Positions 49,322 to 59,200 of a stretch of DNA of 64,000 bases are shown one piece after another; position 1 is the first letter of the stretch; each line of letters opens with the position of its first letter. The notes below the pieces were generated by a model. The model did not search any database. It worked only from the letters and a program-made list of their open reading frames with translations, and was not told the origin of the DNA. The stretch is from Streptomyces sp. JJ38 (GTDB lineage Bacteria > Actinomycetota > Actinomycetes > Streptomycetales > Streptomycetaceae), in the NCBI RefSeq assembly GCF_019303475.1, contig NZ_JABLSI010000025.1, positions 1-64,000 of the forward strand, read 5' to 3'. Made by a program: the position numbers and the translations under genes.

Positions 49322-52300
49322 AGCTCTCCCTCTTCCCGGTCCTCGTCGTGGTTCGTGTCGGCGGGTGCGGGCCCGGCGGCGGCCCACAGGAGCGTGTCCA
49401 GGTTGCGGGCGACCCCGGCGACGGTCGGGTCGGCGAAGAGGACCTGCACGGTGAGGTCCACGCCGTGCTCCTGGCTGAGCCGCAGCGCGGCCCGCGTGAC
49501 GGCCAGCGAATGGCCGCCGAGGTGGAAGAAGTTGTCCTCGGCCGTGACCTGTGGGAGGCCGAGGACCTCGGCGAAGACGGCGGCCACGGACTTCTCGGTC
49601 GGCGTTCCGGGCTCCCGTCCGGCCCGCTCCTGGGCGGCCGGAACGGGCAGTTCCCTGCGCGCTACCTTGCCGGCGGCGGTGAGCGGCAGGGCGTCGAGCC
49701 GGACGAGGACCGTGGGCACCATGTACTCCGGCAGCCGCTCGGCGCAGTGCTGCCGCAGCTCCGCCACCGCGGGACCGGCGGCCCCCTCGGCGTCGGCGGG
49801 GACGAACCAGGCGACGAGCGCCTGGCCGGCCCCGGCGCCACGGGTCTCCACGACGGTTTCGCGGACACCCGGGTGGGCGAGCAGGGCGGCCTCGATCTCG
49901 CCGAGTTCGACGCGGTAGCCGCGCACCTTGACCTGGTGGTCGATGCGGCCGAGGTACTCCAGCGTGCCGTCGGCGCGGTGGCGGGCGAGGTCCCCGGTGC
50001 GGTACATCCGCTCCCCGGGCCGGTTGGGGTCGTCGACGAAGCGCTCGGCGGTGAGGTCGTCCCGGTGCAGGTAGCCGAGCGCGAGGCAGTCGCCCGCGAC
50101 GCAGACCTCACCGGCGACGCCCTGGGGCACGGGGACGTCGTGCCGGTCCAGGAGCTGGATGCGCGTGTTGTCGACGGGGCGCCCGATGGGCGGCAGGGCC
50201 TCCCAGGTGTCCGGGCCGCCGGTGAGGGTGTGCGAGGTGATGACGTGCGCCTCGGAGGGGCCGTACTGGTTGTGCAGCCGCGCCCCGGTGTGGCGGAAGA
50301 AGGCGCGCAGCTCCCCGGTGACGTGGAGCTGCTCCCCCGCGGTGAAGACGTCGCGCAGGGACACGGGCCACAGGCCGCGGGCCTCGGCGACCTCGGCGAG
50401 CTGCTGGAGGGCCACGAAGGGCAGGAACAGCCGGGTGACGCCCTGTTCGTGGAGGAACGGCAGCAGGCGCAGGGCGTCGCGGCGCGTGTCCTGGTCGACG
50501 AGGACGAGAGTCGCCCCGGCCGCCCAGGCTCCGAAGGCCTCCTGCATGCACACGTCGAAGTGCAGCGGGCTGAACTGCAGGACGCGGTCGTCCTCCGCGA
50601 AGGGGAACGTGGCGGTCTGCCAGGCCAGCAGGTTGGCGAGGGCGCCGTGGCGCATGGCGATGCCCTTGGGGCGGCCGGTGGAGCCCGAGGTGTAGATGAC
50701 GTACATGAGGTCGTCGCGGTCGGTGGTGGTCTGCGCCTGCGGCTCCGGGCCGCCAGGGGCCCCGGCGGCGTCGGCCTCGACGGCGGCGGCGTCGGCCTCG
50801 GCCTCCGTGGGCAGGGTGTCGAGCCGCAGCAGGCGGGCCGTGGCCGGTACCGCGAGCTCGGTGTCGGCGAGCACCAGCGGGCAGCGGGCCTCGTCGAGCA
50901 TCTCCGCCGTGCGTTCGACGGGGTGGTCCGGGTCGAGGGGCAGGAAGGCGCCGCCCGCCTTGAGGACGGCCAGCATGGCGACGATCTGCCGCACCGAGCG
51001 CCGGGCGTAGAGCCCGACGAGCGTGCCCCGGGTGACCTCGTGGCGGCGCAGCAGCGCGGCGAGCCGGTCGCTCTCGGCGTCCAGCTCGGCGTAGGTCAGC
51101 GCCTGGTCGCCGTGGACGAGCGCGGTGGCCTCCGGCCTGCGCGCGGCCTGCTCGGTGACGTACCGGTGCACGGGGCGGTCGAGGTCCACCGGGCGGGCCG
51201 CGCCGGTCCCGGCGCGCAGGACCTCCTCGCGGCGCTCGGCACCGAGGAGCGGGAGCGTGGAGACCGGGCGGCCGGGGTCCGACAGGGCCGCGTCGGTGAA
51301 CGTCCGGAAGGACTCGGCGAGTCGCTCGGCGGTCGCGGCGTCGAAGAGGTCCTCCGCGTACTCCAGGGAGCAGACGAGGCGGTCGCCCTGGTCCTCGGCG
51401 AAGAGCGTGAGGTCGAACTTGGCCGTGCCGTTGTGCACGTCCTCGCGCACGGCGGTGAGTTCGCCGGTCCGCAGCTCCCGGAACGGCGACTCGTAGTACG
51501 TCAGCATGTTCTGGAAGACGGGGGCGTGGCTGAGCGAGCGGTCCGGGCTCAGCGCCGCCACGACCTGCTGGAAGGGCACGCCGCGGTTCTCGAAGCCCTC
51601 CAGGAACGTGCTCTGCACCTGCTGGAGCAGCCCGGTGAAGCTCGGGTCGCCGGACAGGTCGACGCGCAGCGGGAGGGTGCCGACGGAGAAGCCGACGACG
51701 GACGCGGCCTCGGGGCGCTCCCGGTTACTCACCGGGGTGCCGACGACGATGTCCTCGACGGCCGCGTGCCGGGCCAGGACCGCCGCCCAGCAGGTGATCA
51801 GCAGGACGTAGGGGGTGACGCGGGCCGCCGCCGCGACCTCGCCGAGCCGCGTCGTGGCCTCGGCGTCCAAGGTGAAGGGGACCACCGCGCCGCGGTAGGA
51901 CTGGCGGGCCGGGCGGCTCCGGTCGCCGGGGAGGTCGAGCAGCGGGGCGGCGCCGGAGAGCCGCTCGCGCCAGTAGGCGAGCTGCCGGTGGGCCGTGGCG
52001 GGCGAGAGGGAACGGCGCTGCCACTCGGCGACGTCGACGTGGTGCACGGACAGCGGCGGCAGGCTGGTGGGCTCGGCCTCGGCCTCGTAGAGCCGGAACA
52101 GCTCCCGGAAGAACACCGAGAGCGCGGAGGCGTCGGCGGCGATGTGGTGCACGGCGATGGCCAGCCGGGCCTCCCGCGGTCCGGTGGTGGCCAGGACGGC
52201 GCGCAGGAGCCGCCCCTCGGCGAGGTCGAAGGGCTCGCGGGCGCAGGTGCGGGCCAGCTCCTCCCAGGCGGCGTCGCGCTCCCCCTCGGGCAGGTGGGTG

Positions 52301-52797
52301 AGGTCCACCCGCTGGACGGGCAGCGGGCCCTCGGGCAGCACGAGCTGCTCGGGTGTGCCGTCGGGACCGGCCCGGAAGGCGGTGCGCAGGGCCTCGTGCC
52401 GGCCCGCCATGTGGTTCAGGCACTCCAGCAGCAACTCGGTGCGCAGGGGCCCGGTCAGCCGGACGCCGCCGCTGAGCACGTAGGTCGGCTGGTGGCCCTC
52501 GACGTGGTCGAGGAGCCACAGCGCCTCCTGCCCGGCGGAGAGCGGGAAGGCCCGGCCGTCGCGGGGCAGCGGCCGGATGGGGGCGTCGGCCGCGGCCTCG
52601 GCGCGCAGGTGGGCGAGGAGGCCGGGCTTGTGCTCCCGCAGCCGGTCCCGCAGCGCGGGTGTGAGGGCGCCCTTCGCGGCGGAGACCCGCAGCTCCTCGC
52701 CGTCGAGGCTCAAGCGTACGCGGGCGGCGGCCAGTTCGTCGAGCAGGGCGGCGAGCGCGGCGCCGTCGACCGTCGTCGTATCGTTCGGGTGGCTCAT
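49318..52797 (-). CDS. NRPS: C - A - PCP (proline-like specificity)
   Basis: Extension NRPS of 1159 residues: TubC-type docking (about 12-65), condensation (75-490; HHIAADAS), adenylation (510-1010; YTSGSTGRPKG about 702, FDVCMQE about 749, NQYGPSEAHVI), PCP (Ser in LGGHSLAV, about 1094), and no epimerisation domain. Specificity residues read as D-V-Q-F-F-A-Q-V-I-K, closest to the proline group (DVQ..A.V.) but with changes at two positions, so proline, pipecolate or another imino acid is an inference. I chose ATG 52797 (GGGGGAGAGGAC upstream); GTG 52818 would overlap the previous stop. Confidence 0.9.
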   Translation of the reverse strand: MSHPNDTTTVDGAALAALLDELAAARVRLSLDGEELRVSAAKGALTPALRDRLREHKPGLLAHLRAEAAADAPIRPLPRDGRAFPLSAGQEALWLLDHVEGHQPTYVLSGGVRLTGPLRTELLLECLNHMAGRHEALRTAFRAGPDGTPEQLVLPEGPLPVQRVDLTHLPEGERDAAWEELARTCAREPFDLAEGRLLRAVLATTGPREARLAIAVHHIAADASALSVFFRELFRLYEAEAEPTSLPPLSVHHVDVAEWQRRSLSPATAHRQLAYWRERLSGAAPLLDLPGDRSRPARQSYRGAVVPFTLDAEATTRLGEVAAAARVTPYVLLITCWAAVLARHAAVEDIVVGTPVSNRERPEAASVVGFSVGTLPLRVDLSGDPSFTGLLQQVQSTFLEGFENRGVPFQQVVAALSPDRSLSHAPVFQNMLTYYESPFRELRTGELTAVREDVHNGTAKFDLTLFAEDQGDRLVCSLEYAEDLFDAATAERLAESFRTFTDAALSDPGRPVSTLPLLGAERREEVLRAGTGAARPVDLDRPVHRYVTEQAARRPEATALVHGDQALTYAELDAESDRLAALLRRHEVTRGTLVGLYARRSVRQIVAMLAVLKAGGAFLPLDPDHPVERTAEMLDEARCPLVLADTELAVPATARLLRLDTLPTEAEADAAAVEADAAGAPGGPEPQAQTTTDRDDLMYVIYTSGSTGRPKGIAMRHGALANLLAWQTATFPFAEDDRVLQFSPLHFDVCMQEAFGAWAAGATLVLVDQDTRRDALRLLPFLHEQGVTRLFLPFVALQQLAEVAEARGLWPVSLRDVFTAGEQLHVTGELRAFFRHTGARLHNQYGPSEAHVITSHTLTGGPDTWEALPPIGRPVDNTRIQLLDRHDVPVPQGVAGEVCVAGDCLALGYLHRDDLTAERFVDDPNRPGERMYRTGDLARHRADGTLEYLGRIDHQVKVRGYRVELGEIEAALLAHPGVRETVVETRGAGAGQALVAWFVPADAEGAAGPAVAELRQHCAERLPEYMVPTVLVRLDALPLTAAGKVARRELPVPAAQERAGREPGTPTEKSVAAVFAEVLGLPQVTAEDNFFHLGGHSLAVTRAALRLSQEHGVDLTVQVLFADPTVAGVARNLDTLLWAAAGPAPADTNHDEDREEGEL

Positions 52798-52814
52798 CGT
52801 GTCCTCTCCCCCGT

Positions 52815-55800
52815 TCACAGCGTGAACTCCTCTCGTTCCTCGGCCTCGTCCGTCGCGTCCACCGCGCCGGCGAGGAGTTCCAGCACGAAGGCGGTCAGCT
52901 CCTCCACGCTCGTGCCCTGCAGGAGCCGCACCATCGGGACGACGACGCCGAGGTCCGCCTTGACGCGGTTGCGCAGGTCGAGCGACATCAGCGAGTCCAT
53001 GCCCATCTCGTTGACGGGCTGCTGGCGGTCGATGTCGGCGGCGTCGCCGCGCAGGACGGCGGCCAGCCGCTCCGTCAGGTAGTCGCCGACGAGGGCCGCC
53101 CGCGCCGCGGGGCCGGCCTCGGCGTAGCGACGCAGCAGCTCGGGCGAGCCGGTGTCGCCGGACTCGTCGAGGAAGCCCGCGAACTGCCGGGTGACCCGGG
53201 CGGTGGGGACGGCTCCGAAGACGTCCGGCCAGGCGAGCCGGGCGACGGTGACCTGCTGCGGGTCGACGTGCAGCACCCGGTCGAGGACCGTCAGCCCCTC
53301 GGCGGGGCTCATGCTGCCCACGCCCATGCGCGAGAGCTGGTCGAGCCCGTCCTCACGGACGGCCAGGCCGATCTCGTTCCACGGGCCGTAGCCGAGCCCG
53401 ACGCCCGCCCGGCCGCTGGCGCGGCGGTGGTGGGCGAGGGCGTCGACGAAGGCGTTGGCGGCCGCGTAGTTGGCGGCGCCGACGCCGACCGGCCCGAACA
53501 CGGCGGGCAAGGCGGAGACCATGAGGAACATCCGGGCGTCGTCGAAGACGCGGTGCAGGTTCCAGCTTCCGGCGATCTTGGGCGCGGCCACCTCGCGGAG
53601 CCGTTCGGTCTCCAGGTCGGCCAGCATCGCGCCGCTCACCACACCGGCCAGGTGCAGGACGCCGGCCACGGGCGGGAGGCCGGCCTCGGTGAGCCCGTCG
53701 CGCAGGGCGGCCACCTCGGCGGCGGAGGCGATGTCGGCGCGGGCGACGTGGACCCGGGCCCCCAGGGCCGTCAGCTCCTCGACCGCGGCCCGCTGCTCCT
53801 CGGTGCGCACGCCGCTCCGGCCGGTCAGGGCCAGGAACCGGGCGCCGCGGCGCACGAGGTGCCGGGCCAGGGCCAGGCCGAGGTCGCCGAGGCCGCCGGT
53901 GACGAGGTAGGTGCCGGCGGGGTCGAGGCGGGGCGACGGGTCCGCGGGGCGGGCCAGCCGCTCGTCACGGACCAGGCGCGGGCCGAACAGCCTGCCGCCG
54001 CGCACGGCGAGTTGGTCCTCGAAGGCGCCCCGGTCCCCGGCGTCGGCTCCGGCCTCGCCACCGGAGACGAGGGCCGCCGCCACGAGGACGGCCGCGCCGC
54101 CGTCCGGCGCGCCGCCGCCGTCCGACGGTTCGGTCCCGGTCCCGGCCGGGGCGTAGTCGATGACGCCGCCCCACACCTCGGGCTGTTCGGCCGCGAGGAC
54201 GCGGCCCATGCCCCAGACGGGGGCCTGGTGCACGCCGGAGGCGGTGACCGGAGATCCGGCGGCGGGCTGGGCGCCTCGCGTGAGGAACCACAGCCGCCCG
54301 GCCCGGGTCGGGTCGTCCAGCTCGAGGCAGCTGCGGATCAGGGCCAGGGCGGCCTCACCGCAGCCCCGCTGGGCCGCGGTGACGTCCTCGGTGGCGGCGT
54401 CGGCGTCGTCGGGCGCGTCCATCGGCCAGAACATGGCGACGCCGCTGAGCCGTTCGGCGGCGACGGCCCGGTAGAGCGCGCGGCGCACCCGGACGGGGTC
54501 GGGTTCGCCCTCGGCGTGAACGAGTTCGGTGCGGTGCCCGGCGGCGGTCAGCTCCGCCGCGAGCGCCTCCCCGGCGCCCGCCGCGTCGGCGAAGACGAGC
54601 CAGCGTCCGGGACCGGCAGCGGGGTCGGCCTCGGGTGCGGCGACCTCGGTCCAGTCGGTGCGGTAGCACAGCTCGGCGCCCGGATCACCGGAGCCGGACG
54701 CGTCGTCCACCACCCGCATGCGCAGGCCGTGCGCCCGCACCAGCACCCCAGCCTCGTCGAACACCCGGACGTCGGCGACGAGTTCGTCGGTGGCCTCGGC
54801 GGCGCGGGTGCGGACGACGTGGGAGTACACGGTGCCCTCGGGCTTGCGGTGCACCTCCAGGGTGCCGACGCCCACCGGCAGGTTGAGCGCGCCCGTGCCG
54901 TCCAGGGCTCCGGGGGCCAGCACGCCGAGCAGCAGGAACGCGTTGTCCAGCAGGGCAGGGTGGAACTCGTAGCCGTCGCCCTCCCCGCCGGGCGGGAGCC
55001 GCAGCCGACCGAGGACCTCGTCCTCACCCACCCACAGGGTCTCCAGGCAGCGCATCCGCGGCCCGTAGGCGGCGCCCGCCGCCTCGACGTCGGTGAAGAA
55101 CTTCCCGGCGTCCACCTCGGTGGCGCACCGGGCCCGGATGACCTCGGGGTCGTCCGCCCAGCGCGGCCCCGGCTCCACGGACGGCACGGGGAACGCGGCC
55201 TGTGGGCTCCGGTCCGCCGTGCCCGGGTCGCGCACCTCCGGGTCCGCCTCGGCGAGTTCGCGCAGCCGGTTCAGCTGCGGGAGGCCGTCCAGCACCTGGT
55301 CGGCGGGCGGCCCGAAGTCCAGCAGGCAGGCGACCTCGTCGACGCCGACGGCCGCCAGCCGCCGCACCAGGGGCAGACACGTCCCGGGGGAGCCGATCAG
55401 CGAGCGGGAGGCGGCGAAGCGGTCGTAGAGGAAGCCCACGAACTCCGAGAGCTCCTCCTCCGGCAGCGCGTCCACATCCGTGTCGGCGTCCCGGCCACGG
55501 CTGCGGGCGAGGCCCTTGAGCAGCCCCATGTTGCCCTTGAGGTACCGGCAGTACGGGTCGCGGGCGAGCTCGACGGTGGCCTCGTGGTCCTCGCCGACGA
55601 AGCTGTGGAGCATGACGGTGACCTGGCCCTCGGCCGGGTCGAAGCCGGCGTCGGCCCGCGCCTTGCGGTACCGGGCGATGTTCTCGGCGAGTCCGTCGAC
55701 GCCCTGGTCGAGCAGGTGCGTGAGCAGGTTGGCGCCGACCGAGCCCGCCTTGGCGAAGCTGGCCGGGGAGCTGGCCGCCGTCAGCCACAGCGGCAGCTCC

Positions 55801-56297
55801 GGCTGGACGGGGCGCGGGTAGCTGCGGATGCGGATCGGGGCGCCGGTTCCGCTGGTGGCGGAGGTGGGCTCACCGCGCCACAGGGCGCGCAGCGTGGGCA
55901 ACGCCTCGTCGAGGTGGGCGGCGCGCTCGCTGTAGCGGTCGGGGAAGAGGGCGAAGTCGTCCGGGTTCCAGCCCGTGGCCAGGGAAAGCCCGGCCCGGCC
56001 GCCGGAGAGGTTGTCGACGACCGCCCACTCCTCGGCGACGCGCAGCGGGTTGTGCAGGGGCAGCACGACGCTGCCCGCCCGCAGGCCGATGCGGCTGGTC
56101 TCCCGGGCCAGCGCGGCGTGCAGCACCGCCGGGTTGGGGTACAGCGAGCCGAGACGGGTGAAGTGCCGTTCGGGAACCCAGATGTTGAGGAAGTCGTGCT
56201 CGTCGCCGTACCGCGCGCTGCGGACGAGCAGGTCGTAACGCTCGCTCCCACTCAGGGAGTTCTCGTCACTGGCGAAGAACATGAGGCTGAATTTCAT
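52815..56297 (-). CDS. PKS part 2: luciferase-like monooxygenase - DH second half - KR - ACP
   Basis: Protein of 1160 residues. Residues 1-350 are an FMN-dependent luciferase-like monooxygenase of the MupA type (MKFSLMFFASDE, AGSVVLPLHNPLRV, GWNPDDFAL). Then comes only the second hot-dog half of a dehydratase (about 370-530; catalytic Asp in HPALLDNAF), a KR (about 780-960; TGGLGDLG, Ser in MVSALPAVFG, Tyr in AANYAAANAF) and an ACP (GMDSLMSL, about 1099). The first DH half is at the end of the upstream protein. ATG 56297 overlaps that gene's stop (ATGA) and has GGGGAGGG upstream. Confidence 0.9.
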   Translation of the reverse strand: MKFSLMFFASDENSLSGSERYDLLVRSARYGDEHDFLNIWVPERHFTRLGSLYPNPAVLHAALARETSRIGLRAGSVVLPLHNPLRVAEEWAVVDNLSGGRAGLSLATGWNPDDFALFPDRYSERAAHLDEALPTLRALWRGEPTSATSGTGAPIRIRSYPRPVQPELPLWLTAASSPASFAKAGSVGANLLTHLLDQGVDGLAENIARYRKARADAGFDPAEGQVTVMLHSFVGEDHEATVELARDPYCRYLKGNMGLLKGLARSRGRDADTDVDALPEEELSEFVGFLYDRFAASRSLIGSPGTCLPLVRRLAAVGVDEVACLLDFGPPADQVLDGLPQLNRLRELAEADPEVRDPGTADRSPQAAFPVPSVEPGPRWADDPEVIRARCATEVDAGKFFTDVEAAGAAYGPRMRCLETLWVGEDEVLGRLRLPPGGEGDGYEFHPALLDNAFLLLGVLAPGALDGTGALNLPVGVGTLEVHRKPEGTVYSHVVRTRAAEATDELVADVRVFDEAGVLVRAHGLRMRVVDDASGSGDPGAELCYRTDWTEVAAPEADPAAGPGRWLVFADAAGAGEALAAELTAAGHRTELVHAEGEPDPVRVRRALYRAVAAERLSGVAMFWPMDAPDDADAATEDVTAAQRGCGEAALALIRSCLELDDPTRAGRLWFLTRGAQPAAGSPVTASGVHQAPVWGMGRVLAAEQPEVWGGVIDYAPAGTGTEPSDGGGAPDGGAAVLVAAALVSGGEAGADAGDRGAFEDQLAVRGGRLFGPRLVRDERLARPADPSPRLDPAGTYLVTGGLGDLGLALARHLVRRGARFLALTGRSGVRTEEQRAAVEELTALGARVHVARADIASAAEVAALRDGLTEAGLPPVAGVLHLAGVVSGAMLADLETERLREVAAPKIAGSWNLHRVFDDARMFLMVSALPAVFGPVGVGAANYAAANAFVDALAHHRRASGRAGVGLGYGPWNEIGLAVREDGLDQLSRMGVGSMSPAEGLTVLDRVLHVDPQQVTVARLAWPDVFGAVPTARVTRQFAGFLDESGDTGSPELLRRYAEAGPAARAALVGDYLTERLAAVLRGDAADIDRQQPVNEMGMDSLMSLDLRNRVKADLGVVVPMVRLLQGTSVEELTAFVLELLAGAVDATDEAEEREEFTL

Positions 56298-59200
56298 GAG
56301 GTGCCCTCCCCGTTGCTTGCGGCCTTCCCTGCCACGGCGTGCGCCGGCGTCCCGTCCGAGGCCGTGCCGGAGGCGTCGGCCGTGCCCGTCGCGCCGGGCG
56401 GGTCGAGGCGGACGAGTCGGGCGCTGGCGTGCTGCGTCCAGCCCGAGGTGTCGGCCTCGCCGCGGCTGTGGACGCTGAAGGCCAGCGGCTCGCCCGGGCG
56501 TCCGCGCAGCCCCACCTGGACGACGCGGCCGCCGTCCGCGGGCACGGCCAGGACGCTGTGGTACCGCACGTCGCGCAGCGCGTAGGCCACGTCCGGGGCG
56601 AACTCCCGGGCCGCGGCCAGGGCCATCTCGACGTAGGACGTACCGGGGGCGACGACCTGGCCCTGGATGCGGTGGTCGTCCAGGACGGCGACCTGCTCGC
56701 GGGCCAGCGTGCGCTGCCAGACGTTGTGTTCGGGCTCGGTGGCGAGCTGCGGCAGCCTGCTTCCCAGAAGCCGGTGGCGTGGTGCTCCCCCGCCGTCGTC
56801 CTCCGCGGCCCGCGGCACGGCGGACGGCGCGGCTCCCGGCGCGGCGGACGGTGCGGGCAGCTCGTCGGGCAGCCAGAACCGGCGCCGCTGGAACGGGTAG
56901 GTGGGCAGGGCGCACCGGCGGCCCGGGCGGTCGGCGGGCAGCCGCGTCCAGTCCACGGGCGCTCCGGCGGCCCAGGCGGCGGCCAGAGCCTCGGACAGGG
57001 CCCGGCCCTCGCCGCGTCCGGCCCGCAGCGAGGAGACCCACGGGCCGCTGCCGCCCTCGGACCTGGCCAGGCGGCGGGCGAGCGGGGCGAGGACGGCGTC
57101 CGGGCCGAGCTCGACGCCCAGGACGCAGCCCTCGCGCACGAGGGTGGCGACGCCGTCGGCGTAGCGGACCTCGCGGCGCAGCTGGTCGACCCAGTACTCG
57201 GGAGTCGCCATGCGCGGCCCGGCGAGCTGACCGGTCACCGAGGAGACCAGGGGCCGGCTGGGCGGGCTCATCCGCACCCGCCCGGCGGCCTCGGCGAAGG
57301 CCTCCAGAACCGGGTCCATCAGCGGCGAGTGGAAGCCGTGCGAGGTGCGGATCTCCTTGGAGAGCACGCCCTGTTCGCGCAGGTTCGCGGCGATGGCCGC
57401 GAGCTGCTCGGCGGCTCCGGACAGGACCACCTCCTCGGGGCCGTTGACGGCCGCGACCGCGACCCGGTCCGCGAACGGAGCGATCGCCTCCCGGGCGGGG
57501 GCCTCCCCGGTGCGGACGGCCAGCATGGCACCGCCGGAGGGGAGTTGCTGCATCAGCCGGGCGCGGGTGCCCAGCAGTGTCAGCGCGTCCGGCAACTCGA
57601 AGACGCCGGCCAGGCAGGCGGCGACGTACTCGCCCACGCTGTGTCCGAAGAGGTAGGTGGGCTCCACGCCCAGGTGCCGCCACAGCGCCGCGAGCGCGTA
57701 CTCGACGGCGAAGATGGCGGGCTGGGCGAACTCGGTGGCGGCCAGCGCGTCCGCGTCCTGGACGACCTTGTGCAGATCGAGGTTGAGCCGTTCGTCCAGC
57801 ACTCGGGCGCAGGCGTCGAACGCCTCCCGGAAGACGGGCTGGTGGCGGTGGAGCTCCAGACCCATGCCGACGCGGTGCGAGCCCTGGCCGGTGAAGAGGA
57901 AGGCCGTGGCCGGCGCCCGTCGCGGGACCTTGCCGTGGGCCGCGGCGGCGCTCGACCGGCCGGTCTCGGCGTACCGGGCAAGGGCGTGGGCGGCCTCCTG
58001 CGCGTCGGCCGCGGTCACCGCCAGGCGCTGCGGCAGCGGGGTGCGGCCGGTGGCGGCGGTGTGGACGACGTCGGCGAAGGCCGGCGCGTCGGGACGGCCG
58101 AGGGCGTCGGCGTAGCGGGCGGCGAGGTCGCGTACGGCCTCGCGGGTGCGGGCGGAGAGCACCAGCACCCGGTCGGCGGGCGGCTCCGGCCCGTCCCCGG
58201 CGGTGGACTCGTCCGGGGCCGTGGGCTGTTCGGGCGTCGGTTCGGGGGCCGCGGAGAGGACGACGTGCGCGTTGGTGCCGCCGAAGCCGAAGGCGCTCAC
58301 GCCCGCGGTGCGCCGGCCGGCGGGCCAGGGCCGCGCCTCGGTGGGGATCTCCAGCGGGGAGTCGAGCCCGGCGATGTCCGGGTTGAGCCCGGTCAGGTGC
58401 AGGTGCGGCGGGACGGTCGCGTGCTGGAGGGACAGCACGACCTTGATGAGCCCGGCGATGCCGGCCGCCGACTCGGCGTGCCCGATGTTGGTCTTCACCG
58501 AGCCGAGGAGGCAGGGTTCGCCCGGGTCGGCGCCGCGCTCCTCGAGGGCCGCGGTCATGGACGCGAACTCGATCGGGTCGCCCAGCGCCGTGCCGGTGCC
58601 GTGCGCCTCCAGGTAGCCGAGCTCGCCGGGGGTGACGCCGGCCGCGTCCCAGGCGGCCCGCAGCACGTCCTGCTGCGCCTTGCCGTGCGGGGCGGTCAGC
58701 CCGTTCGAGCGGCCGTCCTGGTTCACGGCCGAACCGCGGATGACGGCGTGCACCCGGTCGCCGTCGGCCAGGGCGCGGGAGAGCGGCTTGAGGACGAGGA
58801 CGCCGCAGCCCTCGGAGCGCACGTAGCCGTCGGCGCGCTCGTCGAAGGCCTTGCAGCGGCCGTCGGCGGCCATCATGCGGGCGCTGGAGAAGACGGAGGT
58901 GAAGTCGGGGCTGAGGATGAGGTTCACCCCGGCGGCCAGGGCGACGGTCGACTCGCCGCGCCGCAGCGACTCGCACGCCTGGTGCACGGCGACGAGCGAG
59001 GAGGAGCAGGCGGTGTCCACGGCGAGGCTCGGGCCGCGCAGGTCGAGCAGGTAGGACAGCCGGTTGGCGGCGACGCTGAGGGCGTTGCCGGTGCCGTAGT
59101 AGGCGTCGAGGGCGGCGGGCGAGCCCGCGGTGAGCCGCGTGTAGTCGTTGTTGCTGATGCCGACGTACACGCCGGTCGCGGAGCGCGCCAGCGAGCCGGG

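Noticed and set aside
43142..49918. Open frame of 2258 codons on the plus strand across the NRPS genes
   Set aside because: It is antisense to well-defined C, A, PCP and TE domains; GC-rich DNA leaves the opposite frame open. No protein family signal.
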